From assembly GCA_035063885.1 (NCBI GenBank), contig JAPSFM010000008.1:1-64000 (forward strand): a stretch of 64,000 nucleotides of DNA, given 5' to 3'. Under the pieces are notes generated by a model. It was given only the letters and a program-made list of their open reading frames with translations, did no database searches and was not told the origin of the DNA. The DNA is from CAADGY01 sp900696665 (lineage in GTDB: Bacteria > Acidobacteriota > Terriglobia > Bryobacterales > Bryobacteraceae). Of this stretch, positions 8,747 through 16,776 are shown piece after piece. Position 1 is the stretch's first letter. Each line of letters starts with the position of its first letter. The translations under genes were made by a program, and so were the position numbers.

Positions 8747-10477
8747 CTATTTCGGCACAGCTACCGGCTTCGGAGGGCCAAGCACCATCTCGTTGATGGC
8801 GGCGCCGGCCGGCACCATCGGATAGACGTTCTCATTGGGAGAAACCCTGACATTCAGCAGGTAAGGTCCCGGCTCGCGGATGGCCTCCTGGAGAGCAGGC
8901 ACAAGGTCAGCCGGACTTTCGATAGTACGCCCTGTGAAGCCATATGCGCCGGCAAGCTTGGCGGCATCCGGAAACGCTTCCAATTCGACGGCACAGAGCC
9001 GGTTGTTATAGAAAAGGCTCTGCCATTGCCTGACCATGCCAAGATAGCCATTGTTCATGACCACCACCTTGACGTTCAGGCCGTAATTCGCCATCGTAGC
9101 CAACTCGGGGATAGACATCTGGAATCCACCATCTCCGACAACCGCGAACACAATCTTGTCGGGGTTGGCGAAGGCAGCGCCGATAGCGGCCGGAAGTCCG
9201 AAGCCCATTGAGCCAAGACCGCCTGAATTCAACCAAAGGCGCGGTTCGTTGAACCGGATGAATTGAGCGGCCCACATCTGATGCTGGCCAACGTCCGCAC
9301 TAACGATGGCCCGTCCGTTTGAAATGCGGTCGATTTCGACCATCAGGTGCTGGGGTTTGATTTCGGTGGTGGAGAACGCGGGTGTTAGCGGATGCTCTTC
9401 CTTCCACTGGCGGATTTGGCGCCACCAGTTGCGGCGCGCCTCAGAATTTCGACCCGCTTCGGCAGGCGCCGTTTCGGTGAGCACCTTGTTTAGCCTGGCA
9501 ATTACGCGTTTGCAATCACCTACGATAGGAAGATCCGCGGCACGATTCTTGCCGATCTCCGACGGGTCGATATCCACATGAATCACTTTTGCGTGGGGCG
9601 CAAACGCGGCCAGGCGGCCCGTTACACGGTCATCGAAGCGAACCCCCAGAGCGATCAGCAGGTCCGAACCGCTCATGCCCATGTTGGCAGCGTAGCTACC
9701 ATGCATACCGGGCATGCTGATGAAGTTCGGATGATCAGCGGGAAGCGCTCCGAGACCCATCAAAGTATTCACGGCGGGAGCGTCAATGAGTTCCACGAAC
9801 TCACGGAGTTCGGCCGATGCACCGGAAGCGACAATGCCCCCACCGGCGTATACAAAGGGACGCTCTGCCTGCCAGATCATCTGAGCGGCGCGGCGGATCT
9901 GCCCGGTGTGACCCTCGGTAAATACTTTGTAGCCTGGCAGATGAATGGACGACACCGGCACGTAGTGCGCCTGTCCTTGGAAAATGTCTTTCGGTATGTC
10001 GACGAGAACGGGCCCCGGACGGCCGGATGAAGCAATATGGAAGGCTTCGTGAATGACCTGAGGCAGATCACCGATGTTCTTGACCAAGTAGTTGTGCTTG
10101 GTGCAAGAGCGGGTGATACCAAATGTGTCCGCTTCTTGGAATGCGTCGCTCCCGATAAGGCCAGTGGACACCTGCCCGGTGATGGCTACGACAGGAATGG
10201 AGTCCATCAAAGCATCAACGAGTCCGGTGACCAGATTGGTGGCCCCAGGACCGGAAGTTGCGCAGCATACACCGACACGGCCGGTGGAGCGGGCATAACC
10301 CTCGGCGGCGAAACAAGCGTTCTGTTCATGGCGTACAAGCACGTGGCGGATCGGGTTTTCGTACATCGCGTCGTACAGTGGGAGTGTTACTCCGCCTGGA
10401 TAGCCGAAAATGCAGTCCACTCCTTCGCGGACCAAGCATTCGAGTAAGATCTTCGCGCCACTCATCAACGTTGCCAT
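8747..10477 (-). CDS. ilvB: Acetolactate synthase, large catalytic subunit
   Basis: The 576-residue thiamine-diphosphate enzyme forms acetolactate from two pyruvates, or acetohydroxybutyrate from pyruvate and 2-oxobutyrate (the latter supplied here through citramalate). Visible: the N-terminal pyrimidine-binding domain with GYPGG and the catalytic Glu in VRHEQNA, the FAD-binding middle domain, and the C-terminal ThDP/Mg motif GDGGFQMS...NNGYLG. ATG 10477 is chosen over an upstream start because AAAGG is nine bases before it and the protein then begins like other ALS subunits. It is the first structural gene of the operon, 36 bases after the attenuator terminator. Confidence 0.96.
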   Translation of the reverse strand: MATLMSGAKILLECLVREGVDCIFGYPGGVTLPLYDAMYENPIRHVLVRHEQNACFAAEGYARSTGRVGVCCATSGPGATNLVTGLVDALMDSIPVVAITGQVSTGLIGSDAFQEADTFGITRSCTKHNYLVKNIGDLPQVIHEAFHIASSGRPGPVLVDIPKDIFQGQAHYVPVSSIHLPGYKVFTEGHTGQIRRAAQMIWQAERPFVYAGGGIVASGASAELREFVELIDAPAVNTLMGLGALPADHPNFISMPGMHGSYAANMGMSGSDLLIALGVRFDDRVTGRLAAFAPHAKVIHVDIDPSEIGKNRAADLPIVGDCKRVIARLNKVLTETAPAEAGRNSEARRNWWRQIRQWKEEHPLTPAFSTTEIKPQHLMVEIDRISNGRAIVSADVGQHQMWAAQFIRFNEPRLWLNSGGLGSMGFGLPAAIGAAFANPDKIVFAVVGDGGFQMSIPELATMANYGLNVKVVVMNNGYLGMVRQWQSLFYNNRLCAVELEAFPDAAKLAGAYGFTGRTIESPADLVPALQEAIREPGPYLLNVRVSPNENVYPMVPAGAAINEMVLGPPKPVAVPK

Positions 10478-10512
10478 ATCGTTCAGCCTTTCAAAAAAGG
10501 AGTCACACAATG

Positions 10513-10555
10513 AAAAAGGCCACCAGCCGGATCTTCAACCCCGCCAGTGGCCTTT
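10513..10555 (-). terminator. Attenuator terminator of the ilv operon
   Basis: Read on the minus strand, AAAGGCCACTGGC pairs with GCTGGTGGCCTTT (two wobbles), followed by a T tract, giving a Rho-independent terminator between the leader peptide and ilvB. The loop side of the 5' arm contains GGCGGGG (plus-strand 10539-10545). That is the exact complement of CCCCGCC at 10583-10589, the last bases before the leader stop codon, so a competing antiterminator can form. Confidence 0.85.
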
Positions 10556-10579
10556 CGGATCTCTTGCTCTAAGGCTCAC

Positions 10580-10696
10580 TCAGGCGGGGCCGGCTATGGT
10601 GACCCCAATAATAATTACGCCTACTACCTCGAGAGCCCGAGCGGACACACCAACCCACGACGCCGGAGATGCAAAGCCAAGCTGCCGTGAGTCCAC
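10580..10696 (-). CDS. ilv operon leader peptide (attenuation)
   Basis: A short open frame on the minus strand ends with VVGVIIIGVTIAGPA and a TGA at 10580-10582. The run contains four Val and four Ile codons within 11 codons (codons between about 10595 and 10627), as expected of a leader that senses charged tRNA-Val and tRNA-Ile. Two in-frame GTG starts are possible: 10696 (38 residues, as given) or 10648 (22 residues). Neither has a clear Shine-Dalgarno. A ribosome stalled at the Val/Ile run would leave the antiterminator arm free; one that reaches the stop would cover it and let the terminator form. Confidence 0.75.
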   Translation of the reverse strand: MDSRQLGFASPASWVGVSARALEVVGVIIIGVTIAGPA

Positions 10697-10702
10697 GAAG
10701 CA

Positions 10703-10731
10703 AGATTAACCTAAAAGAAATCTGAATGCAA
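10703..10731 (-). promoter_or_regulatory. Putative ilv operon promoter
   Basis: On the minus strand TTGCAT (-35, plus 10726-10731) and TAATCT (-10, plus 10703-10708) are 17 bases apart. This would start transcription near 10696, just at the longer leader frame. The -10 is a weak match, so the call is tentative. Confidence 0.35.
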
Positions 10732-10979
10732 GTGCCACCTGGCATTAATTTTGTTAATAGAGAAATTTAATCATCAAGTTTGTAGTGCGATCAATCTGCC
10801 GAAGAGGATCCGGCTTGGGACCCGGTGACAGCACCTTACGGGACGCCCAACCGATTTATTTTAAATATGTTACGAGGTGATGTCTACGCGGCAGAATACA
10901 TGAGCAGTGCTAGGCTCAAGTCAGGTGAAGGGCGTTGTCACTCATCGCTCTTCTTGCTTTCATACAAAGGCTTATCCGG
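10732..10979. promoter_or_regulatory. Divergent control region between the ilv leader and the phage-like cluster
   Basis: No gene is supported in this stretch. It is AT-rich compared with its surroundings. An inverted repeat ATTAA-TTTTG-TTAAT lies at 10744-10758, and a further AT-rich block (GATTTATTTTAAATATG) at about 10853-10869 could hold the promoter of the plus-strand phage-like genes. No consensus -35/-10 pair with correct spacing could be assigned with confidence. Confidence 0.3.
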
Positions 10980-11327
10980 ATGGCACAAACAGACGCGGGT
11001 GTTAAGAGCAAAAAAAAAAGCAGCACTAAGAACGGTACGAAGAACAAGAACAGAATCGGGAGCGGGGGCAGGAGCAGCAAGGCAACAGACCGGCGCACAG
11101 CCAAGGCAACGGTGAAGCCGCGGACGAGTTCCGCCGCTGAGAAAAGCGCCGTTAGTAGTCTCAGACGACAAGTAGAACGAAAACTGAAGGCAGAAGACGC
11201 AAAGGCGACTTACGCGGACTATATCCGGCTTCTTCAACTCGAGAAAGAAATGGATGAGGAGCAACCAAGGGAGATTAAAGTTGAATGGGTAGAACGGTCG
11301 GAGGAGACGTCTGTGTTCGACGAATAG
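10980..11327 (+). CDS. Small basic protein before the terminase, candidate small terminase subunit
   Basis: The 115-residue product has a Lys/Arg/Ser/Thr-rich first half (KSKKKSSTKNGTKNKNR) and a helical, charged second half that may form a coiled coil. The family is not recognised. Its position directly before the large terminase, with a 43-base overlap, fits a small terminase subunit or another DNA-binding packaging protein, but no helix-turn-helix is evident. Codons 11-13 sit in a run of ten A residues (11010-11019), a possible slippage point. The first ATG of the long frame (10935) would add a hydrophobic N terminus and seems less likely. Confidence 0.5.
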   Translation: MAQTDAGVKSKKKSSTKNGTKNKNRIGSGGRSSKATDRRTAKATVKPRTSSAAEKSAVSSLRRQVERKLKAEDAKATYADYIRLLQLEKEMDEEQPREIKVEWVERSEETSVFDE

Positions 11328-12583
11328 AGTATCAGGCACTTCCGTCGCAAGCCCGGTTCCACGCCTCACGAGCGAGGTTCAAGGGCTTTTCCGGGCCGAT
11401 TGGATCCGGAAAAAGCCAAGCGCTCTGCCAAGAAGCGATTAAGTTGACCTATCTAAACCCAGGAAGACTTGGGCTGATCGGCGCGCCCACATATCCTATG
11501 TTACGGGACGCGACGCAAGTTACTCTTCTGGAGATACTCGGACGGAACAAGATTCCATATGAAATTAACAAATCAGAAAACGTCTTGCTGCTCAAAGACA
11601 CAGGATCCAGGATTGTCTTTCGCGCAGTAGACGATTTCGAGCGGCTCCGCGGCACGAACCTGGCCTGGTTCGGGATGGATGAACTTACATACACTCCGGA
11701 AGAAGCATGGCTACGGTTGGAGGGCCGTTTAAGGGACCCGCTGGCTAAGCGGCTTTGCGGTTTTGCGGTGTGGACCCCCAAGGGGCACGACTGGGTTTAC
11801 AAACGATTCATGGCGAATCCGGTTAATGGATATGAAGCAATCATCGCTGCGGCATTCGAAAACAAATTCATACTCGATGCCATCCCGGATTTTTACGAAA
11901 GACTCGAGCGGAGCTACGACAGCAAATTCTACCGCCAAGAAGTGCTCGGCGAATACCTGAATATCAATACCGACCGGGTCTACGAGGCTTTCGACCGTGA
12001 ATTGAATGTTCAGCCTGTGGAGTTCGATTCCATGGCGCCTATTCTATGGGCGCTGGACTTCAACGTCGATCCAATGTGCTCGGTGGTGGCACAGATGAAG
12101 GATGGCAAGGTTGTGGTGCTCGACGAGATTGTTTTGTCGCGTGCCAGTACGATTGAAGCATGTGAAGAGTTTCAGTCGCGCTTCCCGCAAGCGCCAGTGG
12201 GCATAACCATTTTTGGGGATGTCTCGGGCAATAAGCTTCAGACCGCCGGAACCACGGATTACCGGCTGATCCAGCAGTTCTTCGCCAGGGCCGGATACGA
12301 GAAGGTAAGTTATTGTGTCCCCAGAAGTAATCCGGCCGTGCGAGACCGAGTGATGCTAGTAAACGCCAAACTCAGAAATGCCTCTGGCGAGGTGGGGTTG
12401 CTGGTGAGTCCCAAGTGCAAGGAGTTGATCCTGGACTTCGAAGAAGTCACTTACAAGAGCGGCACCACGGTGATCGACAAGGAGAGAGACCTCAGGAGAA
12501 CCCACCTTTCGGATGCGCTTGGGTATTTGATCTGGCAGCAAGACAAGCAGAAGATTCACCACGGCACCCGGCCATTGTTCTAG
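11285..12583 (+). CDS. terL: Phage terminase, large subunit
   Basis: The 432-residue packaging motor has the ATPase Walker A GPIGSGKS at 37-44 and Walker B WFGMDE with Asp132/Glu133. The RNase H-like nuclease follows, with candidate metal ligands Asp258 (WALDFN), Asp312 (IFGDVSG) and Asp410 (THLSDALGY). All key residues for pumping and cutting DNA are therefore kept. ATG 11285 lies inside the preceding gene, with GGGAG 11 bases upstream. It resembles Terminase_6/XtmB-type subunits. A strong terminator follows, separating it from the portal gene. Confidence 0.93.
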   Translation: MGRTVGGDVCVRRIEYQALPSQARFHASRARFKGFSGPIGSGKSQALCQEAIKLTYLNPGRLGLIGAPTYPMLRDATQVTLLEILGRNKIPYEINKSENVLLLKDTGSRIVFRAVDDFERLRGTNLAWFGMDELTYTPEEAWLRLEGRLRDPLAKRLCGFAVWTPKGHDWVYKRFMANPVNGYEAIIAAAFENKFILDAIPDFYERLERSYDSKFYRQEVLGEYLNINTDRVYEAFDRELNVQPVEFDSMAPILWALDFNVDPMCSVVAQMKDGKVVVLDEIVLSRASTIEACEEFQSRFPQAPVGITIFGDVSGNKLQTAGTTDYRLIQQFFARAGYEKVSYCVPRSNPAVRDRVMLVNAKLRNASGEVGLLVSPKCKELILDFEEVTYKSGTTVIDKERDLRRTHLSDALGYLIWQQDKQKIHHGTRPLF

Positions 12584-12608
12584 ATCGATTCCATAGCAGG
12601 TTATAAGT

Positions 12609-12650
12609 GGGGCCACGTCCAGCTTTTTTTTGGACGGGCCCCTTTCTTTT
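12609..12650 (+). terminator. Rho-independent terminator after the terminase gene
   Basis: GGGGCC-AC-GTCCA and TGGAC-G-GGCCCC form an interrupted stem around a T-rich loop, followed by TTTCTTTTT. It lies in the 99-base gap between terminase and portal and would lower read-through into the head genes, or end a separate terminase transcript. Confidence 0.8.
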
Positions 12651-12682
12651 TCGCCGGCACGGTACGGCGAGCAGAGGAAGAA

Positions 12683-14071
12683 GTGGCAAAAGTGACTGAC
12701 ATAACACAAGAGCATCCCGAATACCGGGCCAGAAAAGCGATGCGCCGGAAGTACCGGCACCTGTACACCGGCGGAGAGCAACTAAAGGAGAACGCGTCAG
12801 AGTACCTGGTACGCCGGCAGAAGGAACCTGCGGACGTTTACGAGGAACGGCTCAGCCGCGTGTATTACGAAAATTACGTCGGTTCGATCATCGACTGGTA
12901 TGCAGCTACTCTTTTCCGGCGCGAACCCGCGCTGTCCTTCGACAGCCCGGATGAATTCGCGCGGCGCTTCTTTAGGACTTTTGCGGAAGATTGCGATCGA
13001 AAAGGCACCGCGCTAAGCGACTACTTCCGGCGGCAACTGGTAGAAACGCTGGTTGAGGGCGTCAGCTATACGCTGGTGGATTTTCCGCGGTCCGACCGGC
13101 CCGCGGGGAACAAGGCGGAGGAGGAGGCGCGAGGAATCTCTCGCGCCTACCTCGTGCCCTACACGGCCGAAGACCTCATCAACTGGAGCCACGATCAGAC
13201 GGGGAATCTCGAGTGGGTAGTGTTGCGCGCGTCGCGACTTCGAAAAGCACGGATCGACGATGAGGCGTGGACCGAAGACACCACGTGGACCTACTACGAC
13301 AAGGAGAGATTCGCGGTTTACCAGCGGCGCTCCGGCGAGCCGGTATTGGTGGACCGAGGCCACCACGCGCTGGCAGGCCAACACAGAGTGCCGCTGTTCG
13401 ACTTACGTGTGACCGACGGCTTGTGGCTGATGAACAAAGCCGGCCTTCTACAACTCGAGCACTTCAACAAATCCAACGCCCTTTCCTGGGCTCTCACGAT
13501 GGGACTATTTGCAATGCCGGTTGTCTATTCGGAACGCGAATGGAGCCAGATGGTCGGAGAGTCCTACTACATCCAATTAGGCCCGGAGGACCGATTCGGG
13601 TGGACGGAGCCGGAGGGCCACGTATACCAAATCGCCGCGAGCAACCTCGACCGCCTGAAAGAAGAAATCTATCGTGTTTGCTATTTGATGACGCAGGCTG
13701 GGGGGCCGCTGTCAAGCGGAACGTCGCAGTCGGGGCTGAGTAAGCAGAGAGACTACGCAATCACGCAAGAGGTGCTGCGAGCGTACGGAGACGCGGTGAA
13801 AGACACCTTGAAGCGTATCCTGCGGGCCATCGGCGAAGCGCGGGGAGATGTTGTTTCCATCGATGTCTCCGGGCTAGACGAGTTCGATATCGGCGACTTC
13901 AGCAGCGAAATCGACGATGCCGAACGATTGCTTGCGATGAACATCGGGTCCACAAGCTTCAAGAAACAGATTTTCCGGCGGCTGGCATCAAAGTACCTTT
14001 GCGATGTGCGCCAAGAGGTGAAAGACGAGATCTCAACCGAGATCGACGCCTGGTTGAACCAGTCCGCATAG
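12683..14071 (+). CDS. Phage portal protein (DUF4055-like)
   Basis: The 462-residue protein occupies the portal position and looks like the DUF4055 portal-like family: an N-terminal segment (EHPEYRARKAMRRKYRHLYTG) with the YENYVGSIIDWYAATLFRREP region. A central GLWLMNKAGLLQLEHFN stretch and a long C-terminal helical part ending in DAWLNQSA follow. Portals form the dodecameric ring through which DNA enters the capsid. GTG 12683 is preceded by GAGGAAGAA. The DUF4055 assignment is by recognition and was not searched. Confidence 0.82.
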   Translation: MAKVTDITQEHPEYRARKAMRRKYRHLYTGGEQLKENASEYLVRRQKEPADVYEERLSRVYYENYVGSIIDWYAATLFRREPALSFDSPDEFARRFFRTFAEDCDRKGTALSDYFRRQLVETLVEGVSYTLVDFPRSDRPAGNKAEEEARGISRAYLVPYTAEDLINWSHDQTGNLEWVVLRASRLRKARIDDEAWTEDTTWTYYDKERFAVYQRRSGEPVLVDRGHHALAGQHRVPLFDLRVTDGLWLMNKAGLLQLEHFNKSNALSWALTMGLFAMPVVYSEREWSQMVGESYYIQLGPEDRFGWTEPEGHVYQIAASNLDRLKEEIYRVCYLMTQAGGPLSSGTSQSGLSKQRDYAITQEVLRAYGDAVKDTLKRILRAIGEARGDVVSIDVSGLDEFDIGDFSSEIDDAERLLAMNIGSTSFKKQIFRRLASKYLCDVRQEVKDEISTEIDAWLNQSA

Positions 14072-14087
14072 GAAAGGAAGAGGAGAT

Positions 14088-14675
14088 ATGGAAGAAGACG
14101 GAAAACACACACCCGAAGCGAACAATGGGTCAGTGACCGATGTGCGGACTCTGATCCGGGATGCAATCAGTGAGTTCATTCGAATGGAGCAGTCCAAGGC
14201 AGAGCCAGCTTACAAAGCCGAGCTGATGGATGAGCGCAAGCGCCGGGAACACCTGGAACAGCGCGTGAATGAGCTGATCGAAGAAAACCGCAGGAGCCGG
14301 CAGATTGCCGAAGAAATGGACCGGAGCGCAACATTACGGGCAGAGTTGCAGCGCCTCGGAGTGACCAAGATCGATCTAGCCTTCAAAGCGGTGAAAGACG
14401 ACATTTATCGAACCGAGGACGGGAGGTTGGTGGCGCGCGGAGAGCACGGCGAATTCAGCGCCCGCGACTATCTTACCCAGTTCGTGAACGACAACCCAGA
14501 GCTGCTTCCGGCAAGAATCGCCGGGGGGTCTGGAGCAAGTCCGAATCAAAAGCCGGCGGCAAGCGGCGCAGCGTTCGATTTGGACAAAATCAAACCGGGA
14601 ATGAGTGCTGAGGATCTGGAGCGTGTGCGTCAAGAGATTGCGAAAGTAGCGGCGCAGACGGCTCGAGGCTTCTAA
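14088..14675 (+). CDS. Putative phage scaffolding protein
   Basis: This 195-residue, highly charged protein is mostly helical. A coiled-coil stretch (about residues 45-85, ERKRREHLEQRVNELIEENRR) is followed by a Gly/Ala/Pro-rich linker and a short C-terminal helix (AEDLERVRQEIAKVAAQTARGF). That architecture, and its position directly before the coat gene, fit a scaffolding protein that guides coat assembly and is then released. AGGAGAT just before the ATG is a strong ribosome site. No protease gene is nearby, as in P22, where scaffold leaves intact. Function is inferred from context. Confidence 0.7.
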   Translation: MEEDGKHTPEANNGSVTDVRTLIRDAISEFIRMEQSKAEPAYKAELMDERKRREHLEQRVNELIEENRRSRQIAEEMDRSATLRAELQRLGVTKIDLAFKAVKDDIYRTEDGRLVARGEHGEFSARDYLTQFVNDNPELLPARIAGGSGASPNQKPAASGAAFDLDKIKPGMSAEDLERVRQEIAKVAAQTARGF

Positions 14676-14712
14676 CAGTTTCCGGAGCGAGTGAAGGAAG
14701 AACAGGAGAGAC

Positions 14713-15624
14713 ATGGCAACAATTACCTCAGCAAACTTGGCCAACGCGATCGTAAAGCTGGTCGCGGTGGACGCTTTGCCGGCGCTAATGGGGAACCTGG
14801 TTATGGGTAACCTCGTTAACCGCGACTTTGAACCAACCCTGGCGCAGGCCGGCGACACGGTGAACATCCCGATACCGCCGACACTGATCGCCAATAACCT
14901 GGCGGAAGGTGATTCCGTACAGACACAAAACCCGTCTTTGGATAACGCAAAGATTGAGCTCAAGACCCATGCGGAGGCAACTTTTCAGATCCCCGACGTG
15001 ACGAAAGTGCTGGCCGTTCCGGACCTGCTGAAGCTGTACATGCAGCCCGCGGTGATCGCACTGGCGGAAAGAATAGAATCGGATCTGCTGAAACTGGCCC
15101 ACCAGTTCACGGCTAACGACCCCATCGGACAGGCGGGGACGGCGCTTACCGAGGCGCTGGTGGATACGGCCGAAACCGCTCTGTTTCAAGCGAAAGTGCC
15201 CCCCAGTGCTTCGAAGTACCTCGTAGTGAGCGGCGCCGGGTATTCGCAACTGCGCCAGATTCCGCGGTTCAGTGAATACCAAACGGCGGGCGAAGCGGGA
15301 TTGCGGGCGGTTGTCGATGGAACGGTAGGCAAGGTTAAGGACTTCTTCGTATTCCGTTCCCACTTTGTGGACAAAACCGGCAGCGGGCCGGCCGCGACGC
15401 ACAACCTGGCGTTTGCAAAAGACGCTTTAGGGTTGGTGATTCGCCGGCTGCCGCAACCGCTGCTCGGCACCGGCGCTATCGCCGAGTACGCTGAATTCGG
15501 CAATTTCGGAATGCGAGTGGTGATGAGCTACCAGCCCAATACGCTGGCTCAGCAGTTCACGGTCGATATTCTGTACGGCTGCGGAGTTCTGCGGAACAGC
15601 CACGGACTGCGCGTGATCAGCTAA
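14713..15624 (+). CDS. Major capsid protein, P22 coat-like
   Basis: The 303-residue protein begins MATITSANLANAIVKLVAVDAL and has the P22-gp5-like order: an N-terminal helix, then ANRDFEP-like and DTVNIPIPPTL strands. A helix with AVIALAERIESDLLKL and a C-terminal β domain end it (GAIAEYAEFGNFGMRVVMSYQP). P22-like coats have the HK97 fold with no protease or maturation cleavage. A strong AGGAGAGAC ribosome site precedes the ATG, and a perfect terminator follows the stop, so this gene can be expressed more strongly than the tail genes. Confidence 0.9.
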   Translation: MATITSANLANAIVKLVAVDALPALMGNLVMGNLVNRDFEPTLAQAGDTVNIPIPPTLIANNLAEGDSVQTQNPSLDNAKIELKTHAEATFQIPDVTKVLAVPDLLKLYMQPAVIALAERIESDLLKLAHQFTANDPIGQAGTALTEALVDTAETALFQAKVPPSASKYLVVSGAGYSQLRQIPRFSEYQTAGEAGLRAVVDGTVGKVKDFFVFRSHFVDKTGSGPAATHNLAFAKDALGLVIRRLPQPLLGTGAIAEYAEFGNFGMRVVMSYQPNTLAQQFTVDILYGCGVLRNSHGLRVIS

Positions 15625-15641
15625 GGCTCGAACGCGGTTGT

Positions 15642-15678
15642 GGACCCGGTTCCTTCCAAGGGAGCCGGGTCCTTTTTT
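15642..15678 (+). terminator. Rho-independent terminator after the coat gene
   Basis: GGACCCGGTTCC pairs with GGAGCCGGGTCC (12 bp with one G-T wobble) around a 7-base loop and is followed by six T. It separates head from tail genes and probably sets a high coat-to-tail expression ratio. Confidence 0.92.
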
Positions 15679-15698
15679 GGAGGAAAAGGACTAATTTC

Positions 15699-16025
15699 AT
15701 GCAGACTCGAGTCTATTGGAAGAAGCTTCGTGACTTAGAAAACACCTTGCCCGAGGGCGATGTTGTGATCGTAAGTAAAGACACCCCGGACGGCGGCCGT
15801 GCGGGTGTGGTAACAGAGGTCCCCAGACGTACTGCGGCTCAACTTTTGATAGAGGGCCGCGCCGAACTGGCTACAGAGGAGCAGGCACAGAAGTTCCGGA
15901 CGTCCGTGGCCGAACAGTTCAAGGCAGCCGAACAGGCCGCAGCAGCTCAGCGGGTGCAACTTACAGTTGTGCCGGAGTCCGAGTTGAAGGCTCTTCGCAA
16001 CGCGATCCGGACAACTAAACAATAA
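15699..16025 (+). CDS. Hypothetical phage head-associated protein
   Basis: The 108-residue product is not recognised. The first 70 residues look β-rich (TRVYWKKLRDLENTLPEGDVVIVS), and an Ala/Gln-rich helix (SVAEQFKAAEQAAAAQ) follows. The segment GGRAGVVTEVPRRTAAQLLIEGRAELAT resembles short phage proteins that sit between coat and connector genes, so a head decoration or connector role is possible. GGAGG lies upstream of the ATG. It follows the coat terminator and is the first gene of the connector/tail unit. Confidence 0.6.
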   Translation: MQTRVYWKKLRDLENTLPEGDVVIVSKDTPDGGRAGVVTEVPRRTAAQLLIEGRAELATEEQAQKFRTSVAEQFKAAEQAAAAQRVQLTVVPESELKALRNAIRTTKQ

Positions 16026-16033
16026 GAGGCACT

Positions 16034-16771
16034 ATGTCCCTGTTTTCAGACGGTCTTGTCTCCAACATCGGCGACTTAAAGGCATACGAGAGTTCAGTTC
16101 TTGACACCGCCGCCAACGAACGAATCGATCTCACGAGGAAATCCGAGATCGCACAGAAAGAACTTGGAGTCGAGTTGGCGGGATTCCTTACGCGGCATCT
16201 GTGTACGGCCAGCCTTAACCAGGTGGTTGTGACCGACGCACTGAGACAGTGGCATGCTTTGCATACTCTGACTCTCTTCTACCGGGATGCCTACAGCAGC
16301 CAGCTAAACGACCGGTACCATCGTCGATTACAGGAATACGAGCGACTGGCAAAAGCGGCGTCAGACCGGGTATTCGAATCTGGAATCGGCATAGTGTTCC
16401 GCCCCGTAAAGCGGGCGGTCATCCCGACGCTGCGTGTGGTATCCGGTGCCGCCGCCGAGGGTGCTTACTACATCAGAGTCACCTGGGTAGATGGGAGCGG
16501 GACGGAAGGGGCTCCAAGCGAGGCAGCGAGCATGGCATTACTACCGGGCCAGACCTTGGAAGTCACTACTAGAGAAGCACCAGCAGATGTGGCGGCTTGG
16601 ATTGTCTACGCGGGCCTGGATCCCGATCGTACCCAGCGGCAGACCGAAACTCCGTTGCCACTTCACAGCACGTGGACACTTCCAGACACTTTGGGGCCAG
16701 GACCTGGGCCAGGCGATGGACAGCAGGCCAACTACACAGTGCTTCGAAGCCGAGTATTGAGGAGAGGTTAA
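16034..16771 (+). CDS. Putative head-tail connector with Ig/FN3-like C-terminal domain
   Basis: The 245-residue protein has a helical N-terminal half (to about residue 120) rich in Arg and Tyr. The C-terminal half resembles a fibronectin-III/Ig-like fold: AYYIRVTWVDGSGTEGAPSE and WIVYAGLDPDRTQRQTE. A similar pattern recurs in the hub (YYAIAATNNEGDESPLS, then FHVYRGENPAALMR), which suggests a shared decoration domain. Position between coat and tail terminator fits an adaptor/stopper protein. The family is not recognised. Confidence 0.6.
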   Translation: MSLFSDGLVSNIGDLKAYESSVLDTAANERIDLTRKSEIAQKELGVELAGFLTRHLCTASLNQVVVTDALRQWHALHTLTLFYRDAYSSQLNDRYHRRLQEYERLAKAASDRVFESGIGIVFRPVKRAVIPTLRVVSGAAAEGAYYIRVTWVDGSGTEGAPSEAASMALLPGQTLEVTTREAPADVAAWIVYAGLDPDRTQRQTETPLPLHSTWTLPDTLGPGPGPGDGQQANYTVLRSRVLRRG

Positions 16772-16776
16772 CCAGG

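Noticed and set aside
10825..11115. Plus-strand frame of 96 codons before the phage-like cluster
   Set aside because: It overlaps the better-placed 10980-11327 gene in another frame and shows no domain or ribosome site.
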